Below are positions 1-5,766 of a stretch of DNA of 10,365 nt, piece after piece (positions within the stretch are counted from its first letter, which is position 1; every line of letters starts with the position of its first letter). The notes beneath the pieces were generated by a model. The model was not told the origin of the DNA and made no database searches. It was given only the letters and a program-made list of their open reading frames with translations. Source of the stretch: Bacillota bacterium. Its GTDB lineage: Bacteria > Bacillota > Clostridia > Clostridiales > Clostridiaceae. Where the stretch lies: NCBI GenBank assembly GCA_023427705.1, contig JAEZAL010000329.1, positions 1 through 10,365 of the forward strand. Reading direction: 5' to 3'. Position numbers and translations under genes: made by a program.

Positions 1-217
1 CAGCTGCATCTGCTTCTGCTTGTATTTTTTTAGCCTCAGCTTCTGCGATAGCTTTTACTTTTATTGTTTCTGCTTCTGCCTCTGCTTTCTTTATTGCTTG
101 TATTTTATCAGCTTCAGCGGCAACTTCAACTTCATATTTTTTAGCATCTGCAGGTTTTTTAATTTCAGCAATTAATTTCTTTTCAACAACAACTGCTTCC
201 TTTTCAGCAAGTGCAGC
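1..217 (-). pseudogene. In-frame remainder of the flotillin coiled coil beyond the nonsense codon
   Basis: Reading on in the same frame after the TAA at 220-218 gives 72 sense codons with no further stop. They begin AALAEKEAVVVEKKLIAEIK and continue with repeated Ala-Glu-Ala and Lys-Lys units, which is what the flotillin C-terminal coiled coil looks like. The residues around the stop read ALLAEQ-stop-AALAEKE, so the stop most simply replaces a CAA glutamine codon through one C-to-T change. I see no ATG in these 72 codons that could restart translation. The end of the gene lies outside the window, so any second lesion cannot be judged. If the stop is a sequencing error, this segment and 218-1057 are one intact partial gene. 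Confidence 0.8.
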
Positions 218-1057
218 TTATTGTTCAGCTAATAATGCATTATTTTCAGCCTCTTGCAATTTATATGCAACGTCTGCATTAGCTTTTGCTTTATCTTGTT
301 CTGCTCTAAAGGATTCTAACTTTAATTTTTTATCTCTTTCACTTTGAGCAATTTCAGTTTCAGCTGCTAGTTTGGCTTTTTGACCTTCTCTTGTAGCAAC
401 TGCAGTTTTTATTTCAGTATCTCTTCTTCTTTCAGCCTCTGCAATGTCAGCTTCTGATTTAGCAGCTGCAATTTGAGGTTTAGCTCTATTTTCTAAATAT
501 CCACCTTGAGTACTTATCTTCAATATTGTGTAGGATATCAGCATTAAACCCATTGATGCAAGTTCATTTCTAATATCATCTTCGATTCTTTGCTCAAAAG
601 ATGACCTATCTTCATTGATTTGTTCTACAGTTAAAGTAGATACTATTCCTCTAAGTTTACCTTCTAATATTTGTTCAACTATTGTTCTAATTACATTAAC
701 TGTATTTTTTTCTCCACCGCTACAAAATTGTTCAACTGCTTTTAATACATTTTCAGTATCATTTTTTACCTTAATAACAGCAGTACCTACTATATTTACA
801 AATATACCTTGTTTAGCAGGTGCTTCATTTACATCTGTTGTCATTGAGATGTTTTCTAGTGAAATTGTAGAAGAAGTTTCAAGAATAGGAATCATTAAGC
901 CACCTCTACCTAATAAAACCCTTTTTCTTAGACCTGTAATTACCATAGCTTTATCAGCAGGAACCCTTCTCCAAAATGATAAGAAGAGTACTAACACTAC
1001 AACAACAATAATAATTATTGGTAGTGCATTAATTAATTTTTCAATTAAAGAACCCAT
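218..1057 (-). CDS. Flotillin (SPFH domain) protein, N-terminal part before an in-frame stop
   Basis: This encodes a membrane scaffold protein of the flotillin family, which organises membrane microdomains and oligomerises through its coiled coil. The 279 residues start MGSLIEKL. A hydrophobic anchor rich in Ile/Val/Leu spans about residues 10-29, the SPFH domain runs from about 31 to 185, and an Ala/Glu/Lys-rich coiled coil begins near 190. I chose the ATG at 1057-1055 because GGAGGA (1070-1065) lies 7 bases before it; the ATG 15 bases further upstream would put this ribosome binding site inside the gene. Flotillins of this FloT/YuaG type are usually about 500 residues, so this product is cut roughly in half by TAA at 220-218. 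The reading frame carries on beyond with flotillin-like sequence. The truncated form would keep the anchor and SPFH domain but lose most of the oligomerisation region. The family call is firm. Whether the gene is functional is not, since a sequencing error is possible. Confidence 0.88.
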   Translation of the reverse strand: MGSLIEKLINALPIIIIVVVVLVLFLSFWRRVPADKAMVITGLRKRVLLGRGGLMIPILETSSTISLENISMTTDVNEAPAKQGIFVNIVGTAVIKVKNDTENVLKAVEQFCSGGEKNTVNVIRTIVEQILEGKLRGIVSTLTVEQINEDRSSFEQRIEDDIRNELASMGLMLISYTILKISTQGGYLENRAKPQIAAAKSEADIAEAERRRDTEIKTAVATREGQKAKLAAETEIAQSERDKKLKLESFRAEQDKAKANADVAYKLQEAENNALLAEQ

Positions 1058-1084
1058 TATTATTTCCTCCATTTAAATTATTAA

Positions 1085-1113
1085 ATTATATAAACATTTT
1101 AACATAAAATTAC
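1085..1113 (-). promoter_or_regulatory. Weak candidate promoter for the flotillin gene
   Basis: Read on the minus strand, a perfect TATAAT lies at 1090-1085, about 28 bases before the flotillin start codon. The -35 match 17 bases upstream (GTAATT, 1113-1108) is poor. In DNA this AT-rich a TATAAT alone is weak evidence. The position would allow a short leader holding the GGAGGA ribosome binding site. Confidence 0.28.
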
Positions 1114-1155
1114 AGTAAAAGTATAATTTGATAATAATATTTTGTGAAAACAATA

Positions 1156-1164
1156 TGATATAAT
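1156..1164 (+). promoter_or_regulatory. Extended -10 promoter for the acetyltransferase/signal peptidase genes
   Basis: The sequence TGATATAAT is an exact match to the extended -10 form TGnTATAAT. The -35 region is poor, which is common for extended -10 promoters. Transcription would begin near 1171 and give a leader of about 48 bases before the ATG at 1219. Confidence 0.55.
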
Positions 1165-1218
1165 TATTGTTAATTAATGGAGAATGTTTATAGATATAAA
1201 ATTATTGGAGGGAAATAT

Positions 1219-1740
1219 ATGGATATATACTTAAGATTATTAAAAATAAAAGATTTAGATGAATATTGGAAGGTTGGATTTGAAAGACCTGATAAGGATA
1301 TGTTTTATTATACTGGTACTACATACTATCCGACTAAGGATGAAATTGAAAAATTTATAGAAAAAAGTTCTAATGATGAAGAGAGAAAACACTTCTTAAT
1401 ATGTAATAGTAAAGATGAAATAATCGGTGAAGTTCTGCTTATGGATATTGATAATGAGTATAAAAGTTGTACTTACAGAATAGCAATTTTTAGTAAAGAT
1501 AATTTTAATAAGGGAGTAGGATATAAAGCTACTAAGGAAGTGTTAAAATATGCATTTAAGATTTTAAATTTGCACAGAGTTGAACTTGAAGTATTTGATT
1601 ATAATCCAAGAGCAAAAGCAATGTATGAAAAGTGTGGTTTTATACAAGAAGGTATAAAAAGGGATGCATTATTTTTAAATGATAAGTTTTATAATGTATT
1701 TATAATGTCTATTTTAAGTCATGAATTTATGGAGGATTAA
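1219..1740 (+). CDS. GNAT family N-acetyltransferase, RimJ/RimL-like
   Basis: This is a cytoplasmic acetyl-CoA-dependent N-acetyltransferase of 173 residues, the usual length for the RimJ/RimL-type GNAT branch. The acetyl-CoA pyrophosphate-binding loop is seen as KGVGYKATKEVL (residues 98-109). The late motif with the conserved Asn, Arg-Ala and Tyr followed by CGF is NPRAKAMYEKCGF (129-141), followed by the typical xxEGxxR turn. The substrate cannot be deduced; members of this branch acetylate ribosomal protein N-termini, polyamines or antibiotics. I chose the ATG at 1219 because GGAGGG (1207-1212) precedes it by 6 bases; an in-frame ATG at 1177 has no ribosome binding site and would add 14 residues outside the domain. 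The stop codon lies two bases before the next start, and the next gene's ribosome binding site sits inside this gene's last codons, so the two are translationally coupled. Confidence 0.86.
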   Translation: MDIYLRLLKIKDLDEYWKVGFERPDKDMFYYTGTTYYPTKDEIEKFIEKSSNDEERKHFLICNSKDEIIGEVLLMDIDNEYKSCTYRIAIFSKDNFNKGVGYKATKEVLKYAFKILNLHRVELEVFDYNPRAKAMYEKCGFIQEGIKRDALFLNDKFYNVFIMSILSHEFMED

Positions 1741-1742
1741 TT

Positions 1743-2339
1743 ATGAATAGTAAAAGGATATTTAGGGAAATAAGGGGACTAATTATAACTATTTTAGTTA
1801 GTATATTATTACTATCTATAATTAATACAAAAGTTTTTGCAATGGCTAAGGTTCAACAAAAATCAATGGAAAACACCTTGTATAATGATGAAATGCTTCT
1901 AGTAGATAAATTGAGTTATAATTTTTCAGAACCCAAAAGAGGAGATATAATAATATTTTTAAAGGATGAAGAAAAGGGAAGTTTTTTTGAAGAGAGCTAT
2001 ATGTTTTTAAAAGAAGTAATTTCACTTAAAAATATTTCAGATAATAGAACAAGATATATTAAAAGAGTAATTGGAATAGAAGGTGATGAGGTAAATATAT
2101 CTGGTGGTTTTGTATATATTAATGGAGAAAAGATAGATGAATCATATATAAAGGGAGACACTAATAGTAGAGAGATTGATTTCCCAATAGTAGTTGGAGA
2201 GAATGAATTACTTGTATTAGGAGATAATAGAGAAGTTAGTAAGGATAGTAGAAATTTTGGATTAATAAAAATTAATCAAGTAGAAGGACAAGCAATTTTT
2301 AGGGTTTTACCCCTCAATAGATTTGGAGTAATAAAATAG
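1743..2339 (+). CDS. lepB: Type I signal peptidase
   Basis: This membrane-bound serine protease removes signal peptides from exported proteins on the outer face of the membrane. Its 198 residues fit the short Gram-positive (SipS-like) form. One N-terminal membrane segment spans about residues 12-33. The nucleophile serine is Ser41 in QKSMENTL, and the general base lysine is Lys107 in RYIKRVIGIEGD. The C-terminal conserved box is GDNREVSKDSRNFG (160-173). The first box normally reads SMxPTL; here it reads SMENTL, so the usual proline is replaced by Asn, while the catalytic Ser-Met is kept. The ribosome binding site GGAGGA (1731-1736) is inside the end of the acetyltransferase gene. No strong terminator follows, so transcription may run on into amj. 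Clostridia often have several signal peptidases, and this may be an accessory one. Confidence 0.93.
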   Translation: MNSKRIFREIRGLIITILVSILLLSIINTKVFAMAKVQQKSMENTLYNDEMLLVDKLSYNFSEPKRGDIIIFLKDEEKGSFFEESYMFLKEVISLKNISDNRTRYIKRVIGIEGDEVNISGGFVYINGEKIDESYIKGDTNSREIDFPIVVGENELLVLGDNREVSKDSRNFGLIKINQVEGQAIFRVLPLNRFGVIK

Positions 2340-2413
2340 AAGGAGACTAATTTTATTGTATTATATGGTAATATTAAGTAAAGAAGATAATTATAATTTA
2401 TTACATTTATTGC

Positions 2414-2428
2414 AATTGTATTACAATT
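2414..2428. repeat. 15-base palindrome in the amj leader
   Basis: AATTGTA-T-TACAATT is a perfect 7-base inverted repeat around one base. It directly abuts the segment that can pair with the amj ribosome binding site. It has no T-run after it, so it is not a convincing terminator. It could be an operator for a dimeric regulator or part of a leader RNA fold. Confidence 0.5.
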
Positions 2429-2514
2429 TATAAACTCCACTATGAGAATTAATATATTTAGATATAATTATAATTGTTATAATTTTCAAAAAATAATATT
2501 ATAAGGAGTTTATA
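2429..2514 (+). promoter_or_regulatory. Structured leader that can hide the amj ribosome binding site
   Basis: TATAAACTCC (2429-2438) is perfectly complementary to GGAGTTTATA (2505-2514). The second arm holds most of the AAGGAG ribosome binding site (2503-2508) and the A of the ATG. The enclosed 66 bases contain a second perfect hairpin, AATTATAA/TTATAATT around TTG (2466-2484). Candidate -10 elements TATAAT occur at 2392, 2463, 2469 and 2478; only the first would place the whole fold in the RNA, although read-through from the signal peptidase gene would do so too. I do not recognise a known riboswitch class. Confidence 0.45.
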
Positions 2515-3305
2515 TGGATACTCAAATAATAATTGTACTGATATTAAATTTTATAATTTCATTAATTGGAACATTAGCATATTCTACTAGATTAGTAGGA
2601 GTTAGAACAGGGAAAATAGCTGTTACATTTGCTGTATTTAATGTACTTATGATAGTATCTAGAACGGCAGTTACTTTTCAATCTCCTTTATTAACAAAGT
2701 TCGTTACAGCTAACCCAAGTAGTAATGAGTTAATTAAAGTCTTTAATTTAATAATTATAGTTTCAGGGTTAGCCTCAATAGTAGGAGCTTTTTTAATTCC
2801 AACCTTCCAAAAGGCATTTAGTAAAGCAGTAAATCATTTTTCAATTGAAAAATCTATACCCAAATTAATTATTCATAGTTTTTCAAAAACTGGAGTTAAA
2901 TATATGAGAGATAGTATAGCAATTCCAGTAAAAGAGAGTTTGACAAGTATTAATTTTAAAAATCTTCCTAAAAGGATTTTGCTATATAATTGTATATCTG
3001 TAGCAATAATTACTGCTGGAGCTTTTGCTCCTATATATGCAGGAAGTATAATTCCTAAACTTGGAGCAGTTTGCTTATCACTTTCACCAATTATTAATGG
3101 AGTTGCAACTATATTAACTTCTATTATTATTGATCCACATTTATCTATAATGACTGATGATGTAGTTGAGGGAAAGTGTACTGAAGAAGACTTTAGAGGT
3201 TGTGTAATTGGAATGGTAGTTAGCAAGATTGTTGGCACTTTTGCAGCATTAATTATATTTATTCCAGCATCATACTTAATAGTTTTTGTTGCTAATTATA
3301 TTTAA
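2514..3305 (+). CDS. amj: Amj-type lipid II flippase (DUF2837 family)
   Basis: This is a polytopic membrane protein that, by family, flips the cell-wall precursor lipid II across the membrane as an alternate to MurJ. Bacillus subtilis Amj (YdaH) is nearly the same length; this protein has 263 residues. I recognise the N-terminal block LAYSTRLVGVRTGKIAVTFA (21-40), followed by the VSRTAVTFQSPLL block (48-60), typical of the family. Six or so hydrophobic segments are visible, near 3-23, 34-50, 76-96, 157-178, 184-206 and 228-258, with a polar stretch at about 97-155. AAGGAG (2503-2508) is 5 bases before the ATG and can be masked by an upstream complementary segment. In B. subtilis amj is induced by cell-envelope stress and by loss of MurJ, so conditional expression here would fit. 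It lies downstream of a signal peptidase gene on the same strand. Confidence 0.78.
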   Translation: MDTQIIIVLILNFIISLIGTLAYSTRLVGVRTGKIAVTFAVFNVLMIVSRTAVTFQSPLLTKFVTANPSSNELIKVFNLIIIVSGLASIVGAFLIPTFQKAFSKAVNHFSIEKSIPKLIIHSFSKTGVKYMRDSIAIPVKESLTSINFKNLPKRILLYNCISVAIITAGAFAPIYAGSIIPKLGAVCLSLSPIINGVATILTSIIIDPHLSIMTDDVVEGKCTEEDFRGCVIGMVVSKIVGTFAALIIFIPASYLIVFVANYI

Positions 3306-3333
3306 AATATATAATAAATCTCCATGTACCTAG

Positions 3334-3347
3334 CATTTTATAAAATG
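3334..3347. repeat. 14-base palindrome downstream of amj
   Basis: CATTTTATAAAATG is a perfect palindrome 28 bases after the amj stop. A second, weaker inverted repeat follows (ATTCATT at 3356-3362 with AATGAAT at 3371-3377). Neither has a T-run. They may fold the 3' end of the amj messenger. Confidence 0.35.
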
Positions 3348-3396
3348 TGTAGATAATTCATTAAGTCATAAATGAATAATATTAATATAATCCTAA

Positions 3397-3432
3397 AAAT
3401 AAAGGTCAACATATAGGACCTTTATTTTTTTT
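3397..3432 (+). terminator. Rho-independent terminator after amj
   Basis: AAATAAAGGTC (3397-3407) pairs perfectly with GACCTTTATTT (3417-3427) around a 9-base loop and is followed by an unbroken T-run to 3432. The GC-containing core is GGTC/GACC. It separates the envelope genes from the transporter operon. Confidence 0.85.
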
Positions 3433-3478
3433 ATAATTAGTTCATAAATTTAGACACTTTTACAGATAATTGGATTTA

Positions 3479-3492
3479 TTTATACGTTTACA
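3479..3492 (-). promoter_or_regulatory. Candidate CcpA (cre) site
   Basis: Read on the minus strand, TGTAAACGTATAAA matches 12 of 14 positions of the cre consensus TGWAAACGNTTNCA, including the whole TGWAAACG half. It overlaps both candidate promoters, so bound CcpA would be expected to repress. Carbon catabolite control would fit uptake of a carbon source. Confidence 0.42.
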
Positions 3493-3502
3493 ATTGGTAA
3501 AC
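3486..3502. promoter_or_regulatory. Operator-like inverted repeat upstream of the binding-protein gene
   Basis: GTTTAC-AATTG-GTAAAC is a perfect 6-base inverted repeat with a 5-base centre, 54 bases before the start codon. It shares its left arm with the cre-like site. It may be a distinct repressor operator or only a coincidence with the cre half-site. AraC-type regulators such as the one encoded here more often bind direct repeats, so this need not be their site. Confidence 0.4.
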
Positions 3503-3555
3503 TAAAGATACAAACATAAATGAGAAAAAACAAAAAAATTAAGGGGGAATTAATA

Positions 3556-4587
3556 ATGAAAAAAGTTTTAGCTACATTAATATGTGCTTCAATGATGGTT
3601 GGTATGGTTTCATGTGGTCAAAAGGCAGAGACAGCAGGTTCAGCAGGAGAGGATACAGGCTCTAAGGAATTAGTTGTTTATTGTCCTCATCCATTAGAGT
3701 TTATTGATCCAATAGTAGCAGAATTTGAAAATGAAACAGGAATTCAAGTAGAGGTTGTAGCAGCAGGTACTGGAGAATTATTAAAACGTGTTGAATCTGA
3801 AAAGGACAACCCATTAGGTGATGTAATGTGGGGTGGATCAATAGGAACATTACAACCAAAGGCAGATTTATTTGAACAATATAAATCAGTTAATGAAGAC
3901 GATATACTAGATCAAAATAAGAATGTTGAAGGATCAATAACAAGATTTTCTGACATTCCAAGTGTAATTATGGTTAATACTAACTTAATTGGTGATATTA
4001 AAGTAGAAGGTTATGAAGATTTATTAAATCCAGAATTAAAAGGAAAAATTGCTCATGCAGACCCAGCAAAATCTTCATCATCATTTGAGCATTTAGTAAA
4101 TATGCTTTATGCAATGGGTAATGGAGATCCTGAAAAAGGATGGGATTACACAGATAAATTAGCTGAGAATTTAGACGGTAAATTATTATCAGGTTCATCT
4201 GCTGTTTATAAAGGAGTAGCTGATGGAGAATATACAGTTGGTTTAACTTTTGAAGAAGGTGGAGCAAAATATGTTAAAGATGGCTCACCTGTAAAGCTTG
4301 TGTATATGAAAGAAGGAGTTATTTCTAAACCAGATGGTGTTGCAATAATTAAAGGTGCTAAAAATATGGACAATGCTAAGAAATTTATTGATTTCGTAAC
4401 TGGCAAAGAAGCTCAAACATTAGTTGCATCTGAGTTAAGCAGAAGATCTGTAAGAAAAGATGTAGAACCAGCAGAAGGTTTAAAAGCTATGGAAGATATT
4501 AATCTTATAAAAGATGATGCAGATGTAGTAGCAGCAAATAAACAAGTTTGGATAGATAAGTTTAAGGAAATATTTACTAGTAAGTAA
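3556..4587 (+). CDS. ABC transporter substrate-binding lipoprotein (Fbp/AfuA-like; probable organic-phosphate binder)
   Basis: This is an extracellular solute-binding lipoprotein of 343 residues in the fold family that includes FbpA, AfuA and HptA. The signal peptide MKKVLATLICASMMVGMVSC ends in a lipobox (MVSC), with Cys20 the lipidated residue. Mature landmarks are LVVYCPHP (39-46), GTGELLKR (71-78), GDVMWGGS (88-95) and GKIAHADP (163-170). Where ferric-binding proteins usually carry a Tyr-Tyr iron dyad after a GE-rich turn, this one reads GEYTVGLTFEEGG (224-236), with no dyad. I therefore infer a substrate other than ferric iron, possibly a hexose phosphate as for AfuA and HptA. The ATG at 3556 follows AGGGGG (3542-3547) by 8 bases; an earlier ATG at 3520 has no ribosome binding site and would spoil the signal peptide. 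It is the first gene of the transporter operon. The exact ligand is not determinable here. Confidence 0.87.
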   Translation: MKKVLATLICASMMVGMVSCGQKAETAGSAGEDTGSKELVVYCPHPLEFIDPIVAEFENETGIQVEVVAAGTGELLKRVESEKDNPLGDVMWGGSIGTLQPKADLFEQYKSVNEDDILDQNKNVEGSITRFSDIPSVIMVNTNLIGDIKVEGYEDLLNPELKGKIAHADPAKSSSSFEHLVNMLYAMGNGDPEKGWDYTDKLAENLDGKLLSGSSAVYKGVADGEYTVGLTFEEGGAKYVKDGSPVKLVYMKEGVISKPDGVAIIKGAKNMDNAKKFIDFVTGKEAQTLVASELSRRSVRKDVEPAEGLKAMEDINLIKDDADVVAANKQVWIDKFKEIFTSK

Positions 4588-4596
4588 AATTATTTA

Positions 4597-4637
4597 AAAA
4601 TTAGTCTACATCTTAAAGTTGTAGACTAATTTTCTAA
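4597..4637 (+). terminator. Intra-operon hairpin between binding-protein and ATPase genes
   Basis: AAAATTAGTCTACA (4597-4610) pairs perfectly over 14 bases with TGTAGACTAATTTT (4620-4633) around a 9-base loop. The T-run is short and inside the stem, so it probably acts as a leaky terminator or as a 3' stabiliser. Either role would raise the binding protein relative to the membrane components. Confidence 0.6.
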
Positions 4638-4653
4638 AGAGGAGGAAGTAAAA

Positions 4654-5766
4654 ATGAGCGTTTCAATTAAAGCAAGAAATATAATTAAAAAATATGGGGA
4701 TAATGTTGTAATTCCTAATTTAAATTTAGATATAGAAAATGGAGAGTTTTTCACTCTACTTGGGCCTTCAGGTTGTGGTAAAACAACATTTTTAAGAATG
4801 ATAGCAGGTTTTAATAGCATTGAAGGTGGAGAAATTTATTTTGAAGATAAAGTTATCAATGATATTCCAGCTCATAAGAGAAATATAGGTATGGTATTCC
4901 AAAACTATGCTATTTTTCCTCACTTAACTGTAAAGCAAAATGTAGAATATGGACTAAAATTAAGAAAGCCTACAAAATCAGAAATGGAAAAGAAAGTTTC
5001 AGATATATTAAATGTAGTAAAAATAAATGAATATAAAGATAGATTACCTGAAAGATTATCAGGTGGACAACAACAAAGAGTTGCTTTAGCAAGAGCAATA
5101 GTAATTCATCCAAGCGTTCTACTTATGGATGAGCCCCTTTCAAACTTAGATGCAAAATTAAGAGTTGAGATGAGAAGTGCTATAAGAGATGTTCAAAAAG
5201 AAGTTGGTATAACAACTGTTTATGTTACACATGATCAAGAAGAGGCGCTTGCAATTTCTGATAGAATAGCTGTTATGAAGGATGGAATAGTTCAACATGT
5301 TGGAACTCCAAAAGAAATATATACAAGACCTAAGAATGTTTTTGTATCTACCTTCATAGGACATTCTAACTTGTATAAAGGAACTATTGAGATAAAAGAT
5401 GGAACAACCTTTGTTAAGTTTGAAAAGGGCTACACTGTAAAAATGGAAAATTTAAAAGATAAAGTTCAAAATGGACAAAGAGTTATTATAGCAGTAAGAC
5501 CAGAAGAATTTATTATTTCAAATAAGGGATTAGAAACTAAAATAAAGACAGCAACTTTCTTAGGAAGATATACTAATTATGAAATTGTTTTCAATAATGA
5601 TGAAGTTTTAGAAGGACAACCATCTATAGAGTTATCACAAGATATTGGTACAGCAGATCATATTTATAGTGAAGGAGATAGCCTATTTTTAGAGGTGAAT
5701 GCTAAGAAAATTAATGTTTTCACTGAAGATGGAGAGGAAAACTTAGTAAAAGGAAGTGAAAACTAA
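4654..5766 (+). CDS. ABC transporter ATP-binding protein with TOBE domain
   Basis: This is the cytoplasmic ATPase that powers import, of the FbpC/PotA/MalK type, with 370 residues as usual for the family. All motifs are intact. Walker A is GPSGCGKT (37-44), the Q-loop is Gln83 in VFQNYAIFPH, and the signature is LSGGQQQR (135-142). Walker B is VLLMDE (155-160), the D-loop is SNLDAK (163-168), and the switch histidine is His193 in VTHDQ. The C-terminal part from about 278 (IIAVRPEEF) is a TOBE-like domain, which in this family may bind regulators or substrate. GGAGG (4641-4645) lies 8 bases before the ATG and just after the intercistronic hairpin. The stop codon TAA shares its last A with the ATG of the permease, so translation is coupled. 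The neighbours show that it serves the binding protein and fused permease here. Confidence 0.95.
   Translation: MSVSIKARNIIKKYGDNVVIPNLNLDIENGEFFTLLGPSGCGKTTFLRMIAGFNSIEGGEIYFEDKVINDIPAHKRNIGMVFQNYAIFPHLTVKQNVEYGLKLRKPTKSEMEKKVSDILNVVKINEYKDRLPERLSGGQQQRVALARAIVIHPSVLLMDEPLSNLDAKLRVEMRSAIRDVQKEVGITTVYVTHDQEEALAISDRIAVMKDGIVQHVGTPKEIYTRPKNVFVSTFIGHSNLYKGTIEIKDGTTFVKFEKGYTVKMENLKDKVQNGQRVIIAVRPEEFIISNKGLETKIKTATFLGRYTNYEIVFNNDEVLEGQPSIELSQDIGTADHIYSEGDSLFLEVNAKKINVFTEDGEENLVKGSEN

Larger units (their letters stand above)
3451..3514 (+). promoter_or_regulatory. Promoter region of the transporter operon (alternatives listed)
   Basis: Two sigma-A-like options are visible. TTTACA (3459-3464) with TATACG (3481-3486) at a 16-base spacing is one. 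TTTACA (3487-3492) with TACAAA (3509-3514), also at 16 bases, is the other. Both have a good -35 and an imperfect -10, as expected for a promoter that needs an activator such as the linked response regulator. Sequence alone does not decide between them. Confidence 0.35.

Noticed and set aside
1..210. Repeated TCTGCTTCTGC-like units at the left edge, looking like a tandem DNA repeat
   Set aside because: Read on the minus strand they encode Ala-Glu-Ala-rich flotillin coiled coil, so the repetition is at protein level.
615..1076. Plus-strand open frame of about 150 codons
   Set aside because: It lies entirely opposite the flotillin gene, has a composition typical of a shadow frame, and shows no recognisable domain.
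1177..1218. Upstream ATG for the acetyltransferase
   Set aside because: It has no ribosome binding site, whereas GGAGGG is ideally placed before the ATG at 1219.
2414..2428. Terminator after the signal peptidase gene
   Set aside because: The palindrome is all A/T except one G-C pair, has a one-base loop and lacks a following T-run.
2340..2513. A named riboswitch upstream of amj
   Set aside because: I could not match the leader to the conserved core of any riboswitch class I know, so only the pairing is reported.
3520..3555. Upstream ATG for the binding protein
   Set aside because: It would put 12 charged residues before a clear lipoprotein signal peptide, and the AGGGGG site points to 3556.
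3556..4587. Ferric iron-binding protein as the functional label
   Set aside because: The fold family fits, but the Tyr-Tyr dyad is missing and the regulatory neighbours suggest an organic phosphate; only the broad family is claimed.
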